From NCBI GenBank assembly GCA_016871915.1, contig VHBP01000004.1:1-64000 (forward strand): a stretch of DNA of 64,000 nucleotides, written 5' to 3'. Below the pieces are notes generated by a model, which was not told where the DNA came from, made no database searches, and saw only the letters and a program-made list of their open reading frames with translations. This DNA is from Gemmatimonadota bacterium (GTDB lineage: Bacteria > Gemmatimonadota > Gemmatimonadetes > Gemmatimonadales > Gemmatimonadaceae). The position numbers and the translations under genes are program-made. Shown here in pieces: positions 41,946 through 50,585 of the stretch. Each line of letters opens with the position of its first letter. Positions within the stretch are counted from its first letter, which is position 1.

Positions 41946-42620
41946 GTGCGCCGGGTCGGCTGGGTATCGCGCGTCGCTTTGGTCGCGCTCCTCCTCGTAG
42001 GGGGCGCTCGCGCGGGGCGTGCGCAGTCGATCGAGATCCAGCTCCCAGCGGCCGCGCGGCTAAGCGAGGAGGGGCCGCTCGTCTCCGCGCGTGGGATCCT
42101 CGGCGATCGGTACCTGAGCGAGCTCGTGCGGAGTGGCTTCCCTGCCCGCCTCCGCTTCCGTGTGGAGCTCTGGGCGGAAGGACGGATCGTCGATGCGTTG
42201 CAGCGCGCGGTGGAGTGGGAGGTGTTGGTGCGGCCGCGCGGGTCGGACGATCGCTACGAGGTGCTGCAGATCGTGGGCGGGCGTCCCCTCTCGCTGGGCG
42301 CCTTCGCGCGGCTCGAGGAGGCCGATGCGACGGTGGCGCGTCCGGTGCGCGCACCGATCCCGCCGGGGCTCGACGGTCGTCGGCTCTACTACCTCGCGCG
42401 CGTCGACGTCGCCGCGCTCTCGGTGACCGACCTCGATGAGGTGAACCGGTGGCTCCGCGGCGAACTCCAACCCGCGGTGCGTGGCGAACGGAATCCGGGG
42501 ACCGCGCTCACGCGCGGGATCCGCACGGTGGCGACGCGCCTCCTCGGCGGCGAGCGCCGGAGCTACGAAGCACGCAGCGCGGGGTTCCGCGCCAACTCGC
42601 GCACGACCCCTTCGCCGTAG
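41946..42620 (+). CDS. Exported DUF4390-like protein
   Basis: The GTG at 41946 gives a 224-aa protein with a signal peptide (VALVALLLVGGARAGRAQS). The body resembles DUF4390: FPARLRFRVELWAEGRIVDA, VEWEVLVRPRGSDDRYEVLQ, LYYLARVDVAALSVTDLDEV and NRWLRGEL. In Betaproteobacteria a DUF4390 gene lies next to ntrYX, and here the gene order NtrY-NtrX-barrel-DUF4390 supports the same association. Function unknown, probably periplasmic. The last 58 bp overlap the 3' end of the convergent HNH gene in opposite orientation. Confidence 0.75.
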   Translation: MRRVGWVSRVALVALLLVGGARAGRAQSIEIQLPAAARLSEEGPLVSARGILGDRYLSELVRSGFPARLRFRVELWAEGRIVDALQRAVEWEVLVRPRGSDDRYEVLQIVGGRPLSLGAFARLEEADATVARPVRAPIPPGLDGRRLYYLARVDVAALSVTDLDEVNRWLRGELQPAVRGERNPGTALTRGIRTVATRLLGGERRSYEARSAGFRANSRTTPSP

Positions 42621-43138
42621 AAGAGCTTGATGTAGCGGGCCTGTGTCGGCGTGAGGCGCCGCACCGCCCAGGCGAGATGCACGAAGTGCGGCTCGGTCGG
42701 CTCCTGCAAGAGATGCATCCCACACTCCGCGAGGAGGTGGTTCGACTTGCGCGTGTTGCAGGGGGAGCAGGCGGTGACGACGTTGGTCCAGACGTTGAGG
42801 CCGCCGCGCGAGATGGGGATCACATGGTCGCGCGTCAGGGCCTCGCGCGGGCGCAGCTCATACTGCGTGCGGCCGCAGTACATGCACTTGTAGCCGTCGC
42901 GCGCGAAGAGGAAGGTGTTGGTCACCTGCCGACGGAAGCGGCGCGGCACATGGATGAACTTGCGGAGCCGGATGACGAGGGGACGCGGGACGGCGAGGCG
43001 TTCGGCGCGGACCGCGCGGTCGGCATCGGCCTCGACGATCTCGGCTTTGCCGTCGATGACGAGGCGGAGGGCCCGCTTGAGCGGGACCATCGTGAGGGGT
43101 TCGTACGACGCATTCAGGGCGAGACACCCTACCGTCAC
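42563..43138 (-). CDS. HNH endonuclease
   Basis: Beginning at GTG 43138, the 191-aa protein opens VGCLALNASYEPLTMVPLKR, a common N-terminus of stand-alone bacterial HNH proteins. It contains a zinc-binding HNH core: CMYCGRTQYELRPREALTRD, HVIPISRGGLNVWTNVVTAC, SPCNTRKSNHLL, with two CxxC pairs and the catalytic DH. Such proteins are DNA endonucleases of mostly unknown role, distinct from restriction or homing enzymes. It lies 68 bp downstream of the PBP1A gene on the same strand. The C-terminal tail overlaps the convergent DUF4390 gene by 58 bp. Confidence 0.88.
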   Translation of the reverse strand: MTVGCLALNASYEPLTMVPLKRALRLVIDGKAEIVEADADRAVRAERLAVPRPLVIRLRKFIHVPRRFRRQVTNTFLFARDGYKCMYCGRTQYELRPREALTRDHVIPISRGGLNVWTNVVTACSPCNTRKSNHLLAECGMHLLQEPTEPHFVHLAWAVRRLTPTQARYIKLFYGEGVVRELARNPALRAS

Positions 43139-43205
43139 TCGAGCCTCCGGGGTTCCCGGAAGTCTAGTGGTCGGGTGTGGGGAGACGCTAGCACCCGTTC
43201 GCGGG

Positions 43206-45164
43206 TCAGCTGGGTGGGACCGAGTCGGCGAGCGCGCGTGGGCCGGGCCAATCGCGGGGGGCGGGCTTCCGCGCGTAGACCTCGCGCATAAAGGCGGTCC
43301 AGGCGGGCGCGGCGAGGGTCCCGCCCTGCGCGTTGTCCTTGATCCGCTTCGGTTGATCGAACCCCATCCAGACGCCGGCGACGAGATCGGTGGTGAAGCC
43401 GATGAACCAGACGTCGGAGTACTCGTTGGTGGTCCCCGTCTTCCCCGCCGTGGGCGAGGTGAAGCCCCCGCGGCGCACCGCGGTGCCGGAGCCGTAGTTC
43501 ACGACCCCCTTGAGGAGATCGACCATCACCCCCGCCTCCTCACGCGAGAGGACCTGCACCCGCGCGGGGTCGCCCTCATAGAGGCGGCGGCCATCGAGGG
43601 TCTCGACGCGGAGGATCGGCGTCGGGGGGACGCGCCACCCGAGGTTCGCGAAGACGCTGTACGACGCGATCATCTCGAGGGGGTAAACGTCGGCGGAGCC
43701 GAGGGCGATGGAGGGATAGGGGGGGACCGGGGTGGTGATCCCGAACCGCTTCGCCATCTCGACGACCGATCCTTCGCCGAGCTCCATCGCGAGCCGGACG
43801 GCGGGGACGTTACGCGAGACGGCGAGGGCCTGCCGCATCGACATCGGCCCTTCGTAGGTGTTGTCGAAGTTCTTGGGCGACCACATCGAGCCATCGAGCT
43901 GTGGGACCTCGATGGGGGCATCGTCGAGCATGTAATCCGCCCCGCGACCGGCCTGCACCGCGGTGGCGTAGACGATCGGCTTGAAGGTCGAGCCGGGCTG
44001 GCGGAGCGCGCTCGTGGCGCGATCGAACTTGGAGTCGTCGAAGTCGCGGCCCCCGACGAGGGCGCGCACACCCCCCGTGCGGGGATCGAGGGCGACGAAG
44101 GCCCCTTGGAGATAGGGCGAATCGGCGCGATCGGTCTCCGCCTCGCCGATGGCGGCGCGCGCGAGGTACTGCTCGTAGGTCGGGTGTGGGAAGGTGCCGA
44201 AGGTCCCGGCCTCGATCGCGCGGAGCTGCTTCTCGAGGGCGCGTTCGGCGGCGCCCTGCAGATCGAGATCGAGCGTCGTGATCACCCGCAGCCCCTGCTC
44301 ATAGGTGCGACGCCCGAAGCGCTGCGTCAGCTCACGACGCACCCACTCGACGAAGTAGGGGGCCACATCGCCTGAGGTACGTGAGGCGCGGGCGAGCCGG
44401 AGGGGGAAGGCCTTGGCGACGGAGGCATCGGCGTCGGAGAGGAGGTCCTGCCGGCGCATCAGCTCGAGCACCGCGTTGCGGCGCTGGATGGCCCGATCGG
44501 GGAAGCGACGTGGGTTGTAGCGCGAGGGGGCCTTCGGCAGCGCGGCCAGCATCGCCGCCTCGGCCACATTGAGCTCCTTCACCGAGCGTCCGAAGTAGCG
44601 CTGCGCCGCCGCCTCGACGCCGTAGGCACCGGAGCCGAAGGCGATCTGATTGAGATAGAGCTCGAGGATGCGCTTCTTGGGGAAGCGCTGCTCGATCTCG
44701 CGTGCGACCTTCGCCTCGCGGAGCTTGCGGAGGACGGTCTTCTCTCGGGAGAGCCGCTCGGGGAAGATGTTCCGCGCGAGCTGCATGGTGATGGTCGAGA
44801 ACCCTTCGGCGAAGCCGCGCGCCTTGACGTTGGCCCAGACGGCGCCGACGATGCGGGGGTAGTCGATCCCCCTATGGCGGTAGAAACGCTTATCCTCGGT
44901 GGCAATGAAGGCTTGCACCACATGCGCCGGGATGGCCGTGAGGGGGACGACGGAGCGGCGCTCGAGCCCGACCTCGGTCAGGAAGCGACCATCGGCGGTG
45001 TAGAGACGCGCGGGCTGGGCGGGGCGGAACTCGTCGAACTGTGCGACAGAGGGACAGGCATCGTCCGCGCAGAGGAACCAGGTCCAGTAGACCCCACCGA
45101 CGATCACGCCGAGGAGGCCGAGCCCGGCGGACCCCAGGGCGAGGATGAGGAGAAAGCGGCGCAT
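43206..45164 (-). CDS. mrcA: Penicillin-binding protein 1A (class A PBP)
   Basis: The ATG at 45164 gives a membrane anchor MRRFLLILALGSAGLGLLGV and a 652-aa protein; upstream in-frame codons would overlap tyrS. The glycosyltransferase domain has the catalytic Glu in FIATEDKRFYRHRGIDYPRI, then EGFSTITMQLARNIF and KKRILELYLNQIAFGSGAYG. The transpeptidase domain has the Ser-x-x-Lys in RQPGSTFKPIVYAT, SRN in LAVSRNVPAV, and the KTGT box in TAGKTGTTNEYSDVWFIG. It polymerises and crosslinks peptidoglycan. It is divergent from tyrS with about 60 bp between. Confidence 0.95.
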   Translation of the reverse strand: MRRFLLILALGSAGLGLLGVIVGGVYWTWFLCADDACPSVAQFDEFRPAQPARLYTADGRFLTEVGLERRSVVPLTAIPAHVVQAFIATEDKRFYRHRGIDYPRIVGAVWANVKARGFAEGFSTITMQLARNIFPERLSREKTVLRKLREAKVAREIEQRFPKKRILELYLNQIAFGSGAYGVEAAAQRYFGRSVKELNVAEAAMLAALPKAPSRYNPRRFPDRAIQRRNAVLELMRRQDLLSDADASVAKAFPLRLARASRTSGDVAPYFVEWVRRELTQRFGRRTYEQGLRVITTLDLDLQGAAERALEKQLRAIEAGTFGTFPHPTYEQYLARAAIGEAETDRADSPYLQGAFVALDPRTGGVRALVGGRDFDDSKFDRATSALRQPGSTFKPIVYATAVQAGRGADYMLDDAPIEVPQLDGSMWSPKNFDNTYEGPMSMRQALAVSRNVPAVRLAMELGEGSVVEMAKRFGITTPVPPYPSIALGSADVYPLEMIASYSVFANLGWRVPPTPILRVETLDGRRLYEGDPARVQVLSREEAGVMVDLLKGVVNYGSGTAVRRGGFTSPTAGKTGTTNEYSDVWFIGFTTDLVAGVWMGFDQPKRIKDNAQGGTLAAPAWTAFMREVYARKPAPRDWPGPRALADSVPPS

Positions 45165-45223
45165 CGCGATGGAGGGAAGGTAGGGCGCTCCCGAGAGGGG
45201 GGCAACGCACGTAGCTTCCCCGC

Positions 45224-46525
45224 ATGGCCGTGACCCCGATGCCCGGATCGCTGGCGCTGCTCGAGGAGCTCGAGTGGCGCGGATTGCTCTTCCAACAGAC
45301 GGAGGGATGCGCGGCGGCGCTCGCCAAGGAGCGGGTGCATGGCTACTGCGGGTTCGATCCGACCGCCGACTCACTCCATGTGGGGAACCTCGTCTCGATC
45401 CTCGGGCTCGTGCGGCTGGTGCGCGCGGGGCATGAGGGGGTGGCGCTGATAGGCGGAGGGACGGCGATGATCGGCGACCCGAGCGGGAAGAGCGAGGAGC
45501 GCCCGCTCCGCGACGCAGAGGAGATCGCCGCGAACGCGCGGGCGATCGAGGGGCAGATCCGCCGCGTGGTGACGCAGGCGCTGGGGGAGAGTGCGGGGGC
45601 GCGGATCCACTTCCGCGACAACGCGAGTTGGTTGGGCTCGCAGGGGTTGATCCCCTTCCTGCGCGACACGGGGAAGCACTTCACCGTGAACCTGATGCTG
45701 CAGAAGGACTCGGTGCAGTCGCGGATGGCGACGGGGATCTCCTTCACCGAGTTCACCTACATGCTCCTGCAGGCGCACGACTTCCTGCATCTCTACCAGC
45801 ACGATGGGGTGACGCTGCAGGTGGGCGGGAGCGATCAGTGGGGGAACATCACCGCCGGCACGGAGCTGATCCGCAAGGCGGCGCGGGGCGAGGCGCATGG
45901 GCTGACCTTCCCGCTGCTGACCGATGCCGCGGGGAAGAAGTTCGGGAAGACGGAAGCGGGCGCGGTCTGGCTCGATGCCGCGCGCACGAGCCAGTACCAG
46001 TTCTACCAGTTCTGGATCAACACCGAAGATGCTGATGTCGGGCGGCTCCTACGGACCTTCACGCTCTTGGACCGTGCGACGATCGAGGGGATCGAGGCGG
46101 AGCATGCCGCGGCGCCGCATCTGCGTATGGCCCAGCGTCGGCTCGCCGCCGAGGTGACGACGTTGATTCATGGGGCCGCGGCCACAGCGACAGCGGCGCA
46201 GGTCTCGCAGACGGTGTTCGACAAGAAGGCCGACGCACACGCGCTGTCCGATGACGTCTTCGCAATGCTCGCGGCGGAGATGCCCTCGGTACAGGTGTCG
46301 GCCCTTGATGGGACGATCGACCTCGTGGCGCTCCTCGAGCAGGGATTCGGGTTGAGCAAGACCGCGGCGCGGAAGCTGATCCAGCAGGGCGCGGTGTCGG
46401 TGAATGGCGCGAAGGTCGGCGCCGAGGCGCAGGAGGTGCCGGCGAGCGAGGCGGTGCGTGGACGGTGGGTGTTGGTGCGGAAGGGGGCGCGGGAGATCGC
46501 GATCGCGGAGCTCGTCGCGGGGTGA
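45224..46525 (+). CDS. tyrS: Tyrosyl-tRNA synthetase
   Basis: The 433-aa class I synthetase starts at ATG 45224. Key features: tyrosine-site YCGFDPTADSLHVGNL with the HVGN version of HIGH, ALIGGGTAMIGDPSGKSEER, QVGGSDQWGNITAG, and the KMSKS-equivalent KKFGKTEAGAVWLD. A C-terminal S4 RNA-binding domain (LSKTAARKLIQQGAVSVNGA) binds the tRNA. It charges tRNA-Tyr. Length and order match the bacterial TyrS with KFGKT motif. No T-box leader is evident in the short divergent promoter region. Confidence 0.97.
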   Translation: MAVTPMPGSLALLEELEWRGLLFQQTEGCAAALAKERVHGYCGFDPTADSLHVGNLVSILGLVRLVRAGHEGVALIGGGTAMIGDPSGKSEERPLRDAEEIAANARAIEGQIRRVVTQALGESAGARIHFRDNASWLGSQGLIPFLRDTGKHFTVNLMLQKDSVQSRMATGISFTEFTYMLLQAHDFLHLYQHDGVTLQVGGSDQWGNITAGTELIRKAARGEAHGLTFPLLTDAAGKKFGKTEAGAVWLDAARTSQYQFYQFWINTEDADVGRLLRTFTLLDRATIEGIEAEHAAAPHLRMAQRRLAAEVTTLIHGAAATATAAQVSQTVFDKKADAHALSDDVFAMLAAEMPSVQVSALDGTIDLVALLEQGFGLSKTAARKLIQQGAVSVNGAKVGAEAQEVPASEAVRGRWVLVRKGAREIAIAELVAG

Positions 46526-46555
46526 TGCCGGGGCGGCCTCAGGGCCGTGCGTACG

Positions 46556-46696
46556 TCAGCCGTGTCCGCAGTTGTCGCACCCCGGTCCACCGGCGCGCTT
46601 GGTGCGCGCGGCCCGCATCTGCGTCATCAGCCGACGGATCACCGCGGCCAAGGCGACGGCGACGATCGCCAGCGTGATCACCGTATCGAGGCGCAT
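46556..46696 (-). CDS. FeoB-associated small Cys-rich membrane protein
   Basis: The ATG at 46696 overlaps the feoB stop (ATGA). The 46-residue product has one membrane helix (TVITLAIVAVALAAVIRRL), a basic patch (RAARTKRAG) and a C-terminal Cys-rich end (GCDNCGHG). Small Cys-ending proteins are often encoded directly after feoB and annotated as FeoB-associated Cys-rich proteins, FeoC-like in position. The CxxC with nearby His could bind iron or sense redox state. Coupling and composition make the call likely despite its size. Confidence 0.8.
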   Translation of the reverse strand: MRLDTVITLAIVAVALAAVIRRLMTQMRAARTKRAGGPGCDNCGHG

Positions 46697-48642
46697 CAGC
46701 TGAACCCCAGCGCGCGGCCGATCACCAACACCAGCCACGCCGCAGCATACGCCAGCGCAAGCATGTAGACGAACTGGATCGTCGCCCAGCGCCACCCGAT
46801 GCGCCCGCCCCCCGCCTCGCGCACGGTGACGGCGATCGTGCTCATGCACATCAGGGCGTATACGTAGAAGACCATCAGCCCCACCGCGATGAGCGGGGTG
46901 TAGACCGGAGCACCAGAGCTATCCGTCTCGGTGCGCAGACGATCAGCGAGCGCGGCGTCATCCTCCCCGCCCACCCCGTAGATGGTCCCCATCGTGGAGA
47001 CGAAGACCTCGCGCGCGGCGAAGCTCGCGACGATCGAGACGCCGATCTTCCAGTCGTAGCCGAGTGGCGCGACGGCCGGTTCGATCGCCTTACCGAAGCG
47101 CCCGAGGGCGGAGTGCACGAGCTGCGCCTCCTGCTGTTGCTCCGCGGTGCGCGTGGCGTCTGCTGGGGCGCGCGGATAGGTGGCGAGGGCCCAGAGGACG
47201 ATGCTGAGCGAGAGGATCACCGTGCCGGCACGGCGGAGGAAGACCTGACAGCGCTGCCAGACGGAGACCAGGAGCGACTGGGGCGCAGGCCAGCGATAGG
47301 GCGGGAGCTCCAAGATCATCGGGCGCACCGGGCCGCGCAGCAGCGTCTTGCGGAAGAGCGCGGCGATCGCGAGCGCGGTGACGGTCCCCAAGAGATACAT
47401 CAGGAGCATCGTCGCGCCTTGGAGATCGAGCCCGGGGATGAGCGGGAGCGCGGGAATGAAGGTCCCGATGAGGAGCGTATAGACCGGGAGTCGCGCCGAA
47501 CAGCTCATGAGGGGGACGACCAGGATCGTCGCGAGGCGATCCTTGGGATCCTCGATGGTACGCGTCGCCATGATCCCCGGCACGGCGCAGGCGTAGCCCG
47601 AGAGCATCGGGATGAAACTCTTGCCGTGCAGCCCGACGCGGCGCATGAGGCCGTCCATCAGGAAGGCGGCGCGCGCCATATAGCCCGATTGCTCTAATAG
47701 CCCGATGAAGCCGAAGAGGATGGCGATCTGCGGGAGGAAGACGAGTACCGAGCCGACGCCGGCGAAGACGCCGTCGACGACGAGGGAGCGAAGGTCCCCT
47801 TCGGGGAGGACCTCACCCACACGATGTCCGATGGCGAGCACCAGTGATTCGATCGCATCCTGCAGCGGGGCCGCCCAGCTGAATACCGCCTGGAAGACGA
47901 GCGCCATGATCACCAAGAAGAGGAGCGGCCCCCCGACGCGATGCAACGCGATGGCATCGACCCGATCGCTCGGCGTGTCGAGGGAGCGGGCGCGCCGCGT
48001 GACGGTGCGCTCGACGACCTCACCGATCCACTTATGCCGTGCGAGTGAGGTCTCCGCACTCGCGTCGATCGCGAAGCGCGACGTGGGGGCCGGCAGCGCT
48101 GCCGCGGTGAAGAGGGCATTGCGGAGGGGGGCGAGTCCCTCGCCGCGCGAGGCGACGGTGGGGATCACCGGGACGCCGAGCTCGTGGATCAGCTCGGGGA
48201 TGTCGATGGTGATCCCCTGCGACTTGGCGACGTCGATCTGATTGAGCGCGATGACGACGGGGAGGCCGAGCTCACAGACCTGACTCGCGAAGAAGAGGTT
48301 GCGATCGAGGTGGACCGCATCGACGACGACGAGGACGACGTCGGGATCCCAGTGGGAGGCGTCGCGCTTGAGCAGGACTTCGAGGGCGATCTGTTCGTCG
48401 GGGGAGCCGACGGTGAGGGAATACGAGCCGGGGAGATCGAGGATCGTGACACGGCGGCCGTCGCCGAGGGTGAAAGCGCCCTCGACACGCTCGACGGTGA
48501 CGCCGGCGAAGTTCCCGACGCGCTGCCGAAGTCCGGTGAGCGCGTTGAAGAGGGTGGTCTTGCCGGTGTTCGGATTGCCGATGATGGCGACGCGCAGGGG
48601 CCGATCGTGGCCGAGGCGCGCCGGCGCTGCCGGTGCGTTCAC
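46696..48642 (-). CDS. feoB: Ferrous iron transporter B
   Basis: The 648-aa protein starts at GTG 48642. The N-terminal G domain shows IIGNPNTGKTTLFNALTGLR (G1), NFAGVTVERVEG (G2), ILDLPGSYSLTVGSPDEQIA (G3) and ALNQIDVAKS (NxxD, G4). The membrane part has two Gate motifs: FIGLLEQSGYMARAAFLMDG and PMLSGYACAVPGIMATRTIE with its conserved Cys, and later MSCSARLPVYTLLIGTFIP. FAAREVFVSTMGTIYGVGG is also diagnostic. It imports Fe(II) across the inner membrane. It sits between feoA and the small Cys-rich gene in a three-gene operon behind a Fur/DtxR-like palindrome. Confidence 0.96.
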   Translation of the reverse strand: MNAPAAPARLGHDRPLRVAIIGNPNTGKTTLFNALTGLRQRVGNFAGVTVERVEGAFTLGDGRRVTILDLPGSYSLTVGSPDEQIALEVLLKRDASHWDPDVVLVVVDAVHLDRNLFFASQVCELGLPVVIALNQIDVAKSQGITIDIPELIHELGVPVIPTVASRGEGLAPLRNALFTAAALPAPTSRFAIDASAETSLARHKWIGEVVERTVTRRARSLDTPSDRVDAIALHRVGGPLLFLVIMALVFQAVFSWAAPLQDAIESLVLAIGHRVGEVLPEGDLRSLVVDGVFAGVGSVLVFLPQIAILFGFIGLLEQSGYMARAAFLMDGLMRRVGLHGKSFIPMLSGYACAVPGIMATRTIEDPKDRLATILVVPLMSCSARLPVYTLLIGTFIPALPLIPGLDLQGATMLLMYLLGTVTALAIAALFRKTLLRGPVRPMILELPPYRWPAPQSLLVSVWQRCQVFLRRAGTVILSLSIVLWALATYPRAPADATRTAEQQQEAQLVHSALGRFGKAIEPAVAPLGYDWKIGVSIVASFAAREVFVSTMGTIYGVGGEDDAALADRLRTETDSSGAPVYTPLIAVGLMVFYVYALMCMSTIAVTVREAGGGRIGWRWATIQFVYMLALAYAAAWLVLVIGRALGFS

Positions 48643-48643
48643 G

Positions 48644-48913
48644 TCAGGGGGCGGTGGCGGCCCGCGGCTGGACGGTGATGCCGGTGGCGAGATCGCTGCC
48701 CAAGGCGAGGCGGGTACCGCTCACGTCGACCAAAAGACAATGGCGCTTGCCGATGACGGAGATGGTGGCGCCCTCGTAGAGGCCGAGCGCGCGGAGGCGG
48801 CACGCCTCAGAATCGCCGCAGGCGATCGCGACGACGGTCGACTCGCTGCCCTGCTTGGTGTCGAGCAGGGGGCAGTGGCAGCTGGGGTCGTTCGAGGCGA
48901 CGGGGAGGGTCAT
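48644..48913 (-). CDS. feoA: FeoA family protein
   Basis: The 89-aa protein has an N-terminal extension with CHCPLL, then the SH3-like FeoA core: VVAIACGDSEACRLRALGLY, EGATISVIGKRHCLLVDVSG and TRLALGSDLATGITVQ. FeoA proteins are small cytosolic partners needed for FeoB-dependent iron uptake. The extra Cys residues (about positions 12, 14, 32, 38) are more than usual. The stop lies one base before the feoB GTG. The start is the ATG at 48913, 23 bp from the regulatory palindrome. Confidence 0.93.
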   Translation of the reverse strand: MTLPVASNDPSCHCPLLDTKQGSESTVVAIACGDSEACRLRALGLYEGATISVIGKRHCLLVDVSGTRLALGSDLATGITVQPRAATAP

Positions 48914-48935
48914 CCGGGTGGGCGAAACGGCGAGT

Positions 48936-48950
48936 TGAGAATGATTCTCA
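48936..48950. promoter_or_regulatory. Fur/DtxR-type palindrome upstream of feoA
   Basis: TGAGAATGATTCTCA is a perfect 7-1-7 inverted repeat, close to iron-regulator boxes (Fur GATAATGATAATC type). It lies 23-37 bp before the feoA start, where a repressor would block transcription under iron-replete conditions. Confidence 0.8.
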
Positions 48951-49027
48951 GGGGATACCTACGGATGGTACGGTGGCGCTTCAGGGGATGCAAGGGATTG
49001 GGACAGATTTGGTCGGAAAAGGGAGAA

Positions 49028-49090
49028 GGGACCAGATATCAGGTGTCAGAAGCGGGGCGGCCGGCAACGCCGGCGCCCCGCTCTGGTCCC
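49028..49090 (-). terminator. Nested inverted repeat, probable terminator of the Gly-rich protein gene
   Basis: The inner hairpin AGCGGGGC...GCCCCGCT (49051-49082, with a CCGGC/GCCGG extension and one bulge) is enclosed by GGGACCAG (49028-49035) and CTGGTCCC (49083-49090). It starts about 20 bp after the stop at 49109. It also carries CAGGTGTCAG, the inverted word of the 19208-19249 tandem repeat. Confidence 0.65.
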
Positions 49091-49108
49091 TGAAACCTGA
49101 CCCCTGCC

Positions 49109-50566
49109 TTACTTCAGACTGACCCTCTCCAAGAAGGTCTTCCCCGCCGTATCGCGCACGGCCAGGTAGAGCGTCCCGCCCGGCCCGAAGCCCGAGAGGA
49201 TCCGCCCCGGGGGGAGCTGGACGCGGTCGATGATCTGGTCCTTGGCGTCGATCACGTAATAGATGGGGCCGAGGTCACCGGCGACGGCGGTCGTGCGGAC
49301 CCAGAGGTTGCCATCGAGGTCACCGATCGCGGCGCTCGGGGTGAACGGGGGGCGATAGTCGGGGATGTCGGCGGGATCGACGAGCTGGACGGCGGGGAGC
49401 TGGAAGCCACCGGCACCGCCGGGCCCTCCACCCTGACCACCACCCTGACCACCACGGCCTCGCTCACCCCCGCCCTGCCCACCTCCACCGCCCTGGCCGC
49501 CGCGCTGCGGCGGACCGCCGCCGCCACCGTCGGGGCCTCCGCCCATCACGATCCTCACACCGCCGCCCATCCCACCCCCCATACCGCCCCCCATCCCGCC
49601 ACCCATGATCATCTCAGCGCCACCGCTGGAGAAGAAGGCGCCAGCGCCGTTGGTAGCGATGAGTCGCTGGGCCTCCTCGCGCTGCTTCTCGAGTGCGGTG
49701 CGCGCACTATCGAGGATGAAGGCCTTGGTGTCCTCATCGAGCCGCTGCCACTCGAAGGGGAGCTTGCCCGACGAGGTCACGCGGCCATCGGGGTGGATGC
49801 GCTCGATATGGAAGTCGTACCCACGGATGACGGCGATGGTCCCATCGCTGAGCAGCGCCCACTCATCGATCATCGGGAAGGGATTCGTGCGCGTCTGGAC
49901 GCTGATGCGCCCATCGTTGCCCTGGGAGACCTTCACATCGGGGCGATTGAATTTGACGGCCGAGGCGGTGTCGATAGTGCGCGCGCTCATGTTGAGTCGG
50001 ACGATTGGCGCCGAATCGGGGATCTCGGGCATGACGAAATTGCCGACGGCGGGGCGCGCATTGGCACCGCCGAAGCGCGGACGCGGGACGCCGCGATAGA
50101 CGAGTCGACCCTTGTCGTCGAAGCCCGGGCGCCCCTGGGCGCCGGTGAAGGCATTGACCTCCTGCGCGCGCGGCACCGCGCGGACGGTGGTGAGCTCGCC
50201 CTTGCCGTTGACCGTCATCATCGAGAGGGAGACGGGATCGATGAAGAGGGCGGAGTCGCCGCGGAAGCCGATGAGGCCACCGCCGCGTGCGCCATACGCA
50301 TTCCCCGTCGCCATGGTGGTGTCGGCGACGACGGTGACCTGCGTGAGCGAGGAGTCGAACATCACGACGCGCCGCTGCAGGATGTCGTTCACGAGGACGC
50401 GGCCGCCAGGAAGCGGGACCGCGGCGGCGATGGAGCCGAGGTCCTCCGTCGAGCGAGAGAGGACCTTGGTGAGGGGACGGAGCTCGGGGAGCTTGGCACT
50501 TTGCGCTCCCACGGCGAAGGAGCTGGCCGAGAGGGCAAGGGCGATCAACAGAGTCGGGCGGATCAT
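49109..50566 (-). CDS. Secreted beta-propeller-like protein with Gly-rich insertion
   Basis: The ATG at 50566 exposes a signal peptide (MIRPTLLIALALSASSFAVG), giving a 485-aa protein. The N-terminal half has repeated propeller-like strands (GSIAAAVPLPGGRVLVNDIL, QRRVVMFDSSLTQVTVVAD, RVHPDG-type HIERIHPDGRVTSSGKLPFE), and the C-terminus resumes with AIGDLDGNLWVRTTAVA and FGPGGTLYLAVRD. Between them, about residues 315-395, is a low-complexity tract of Gly, Met and Gln/Arg (runs of GGGM and GGQGG). It lies directly downstream of a TonB receptor gene in the same direction and is probably its periplasmic or surface partner. Specific ligand unknown. Confidence 0.7.
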   Translation of the reverse strand: MIRPTLLIALALSASSFAVGAQSAKLPELRPLTKVLSRSTEDLGSIAAAVPLPGGRVLVNDILQRRVVMFDSSLTQVTVVADTTMATGNAYGARGGGLIGFRGDSALFIDPVSLSMMTVNGKGELTTVRAVPRAQEVNAFTGAQGRPGFDDKGRLVYRGVPRPRFGGANARPAVGNFVMPEIPDSAPIVRLNMSARTIDTASAVKFNRPDVKVSQGNDGRISVQTRTNPFPMIDEWALLSDGTIAVIRGYDFHIERIHPDGRVTSSGKLPFEWQRLDEDTKAFILDSARTALEKQREEAQRLIATNGAGAFFSSGGAEMIMGGGMGGGMGGGMGGGVRIVMGGGPDGGGGGPPQRGGQGGGGGQGGGERGRGGQGGGQGGGPGGAGGFQLPAVQLVDPADIPDYRPPFTPSAAIGDLDGNLWVRTTAVAGDLGPIYYVIDAKDQIIDRVQLPPGRILSGFGPGGTLYLAVRDTAGKTFLERVSLK

Positions 50567-50585
50567 AAGGATGGCTGAAGAATGA

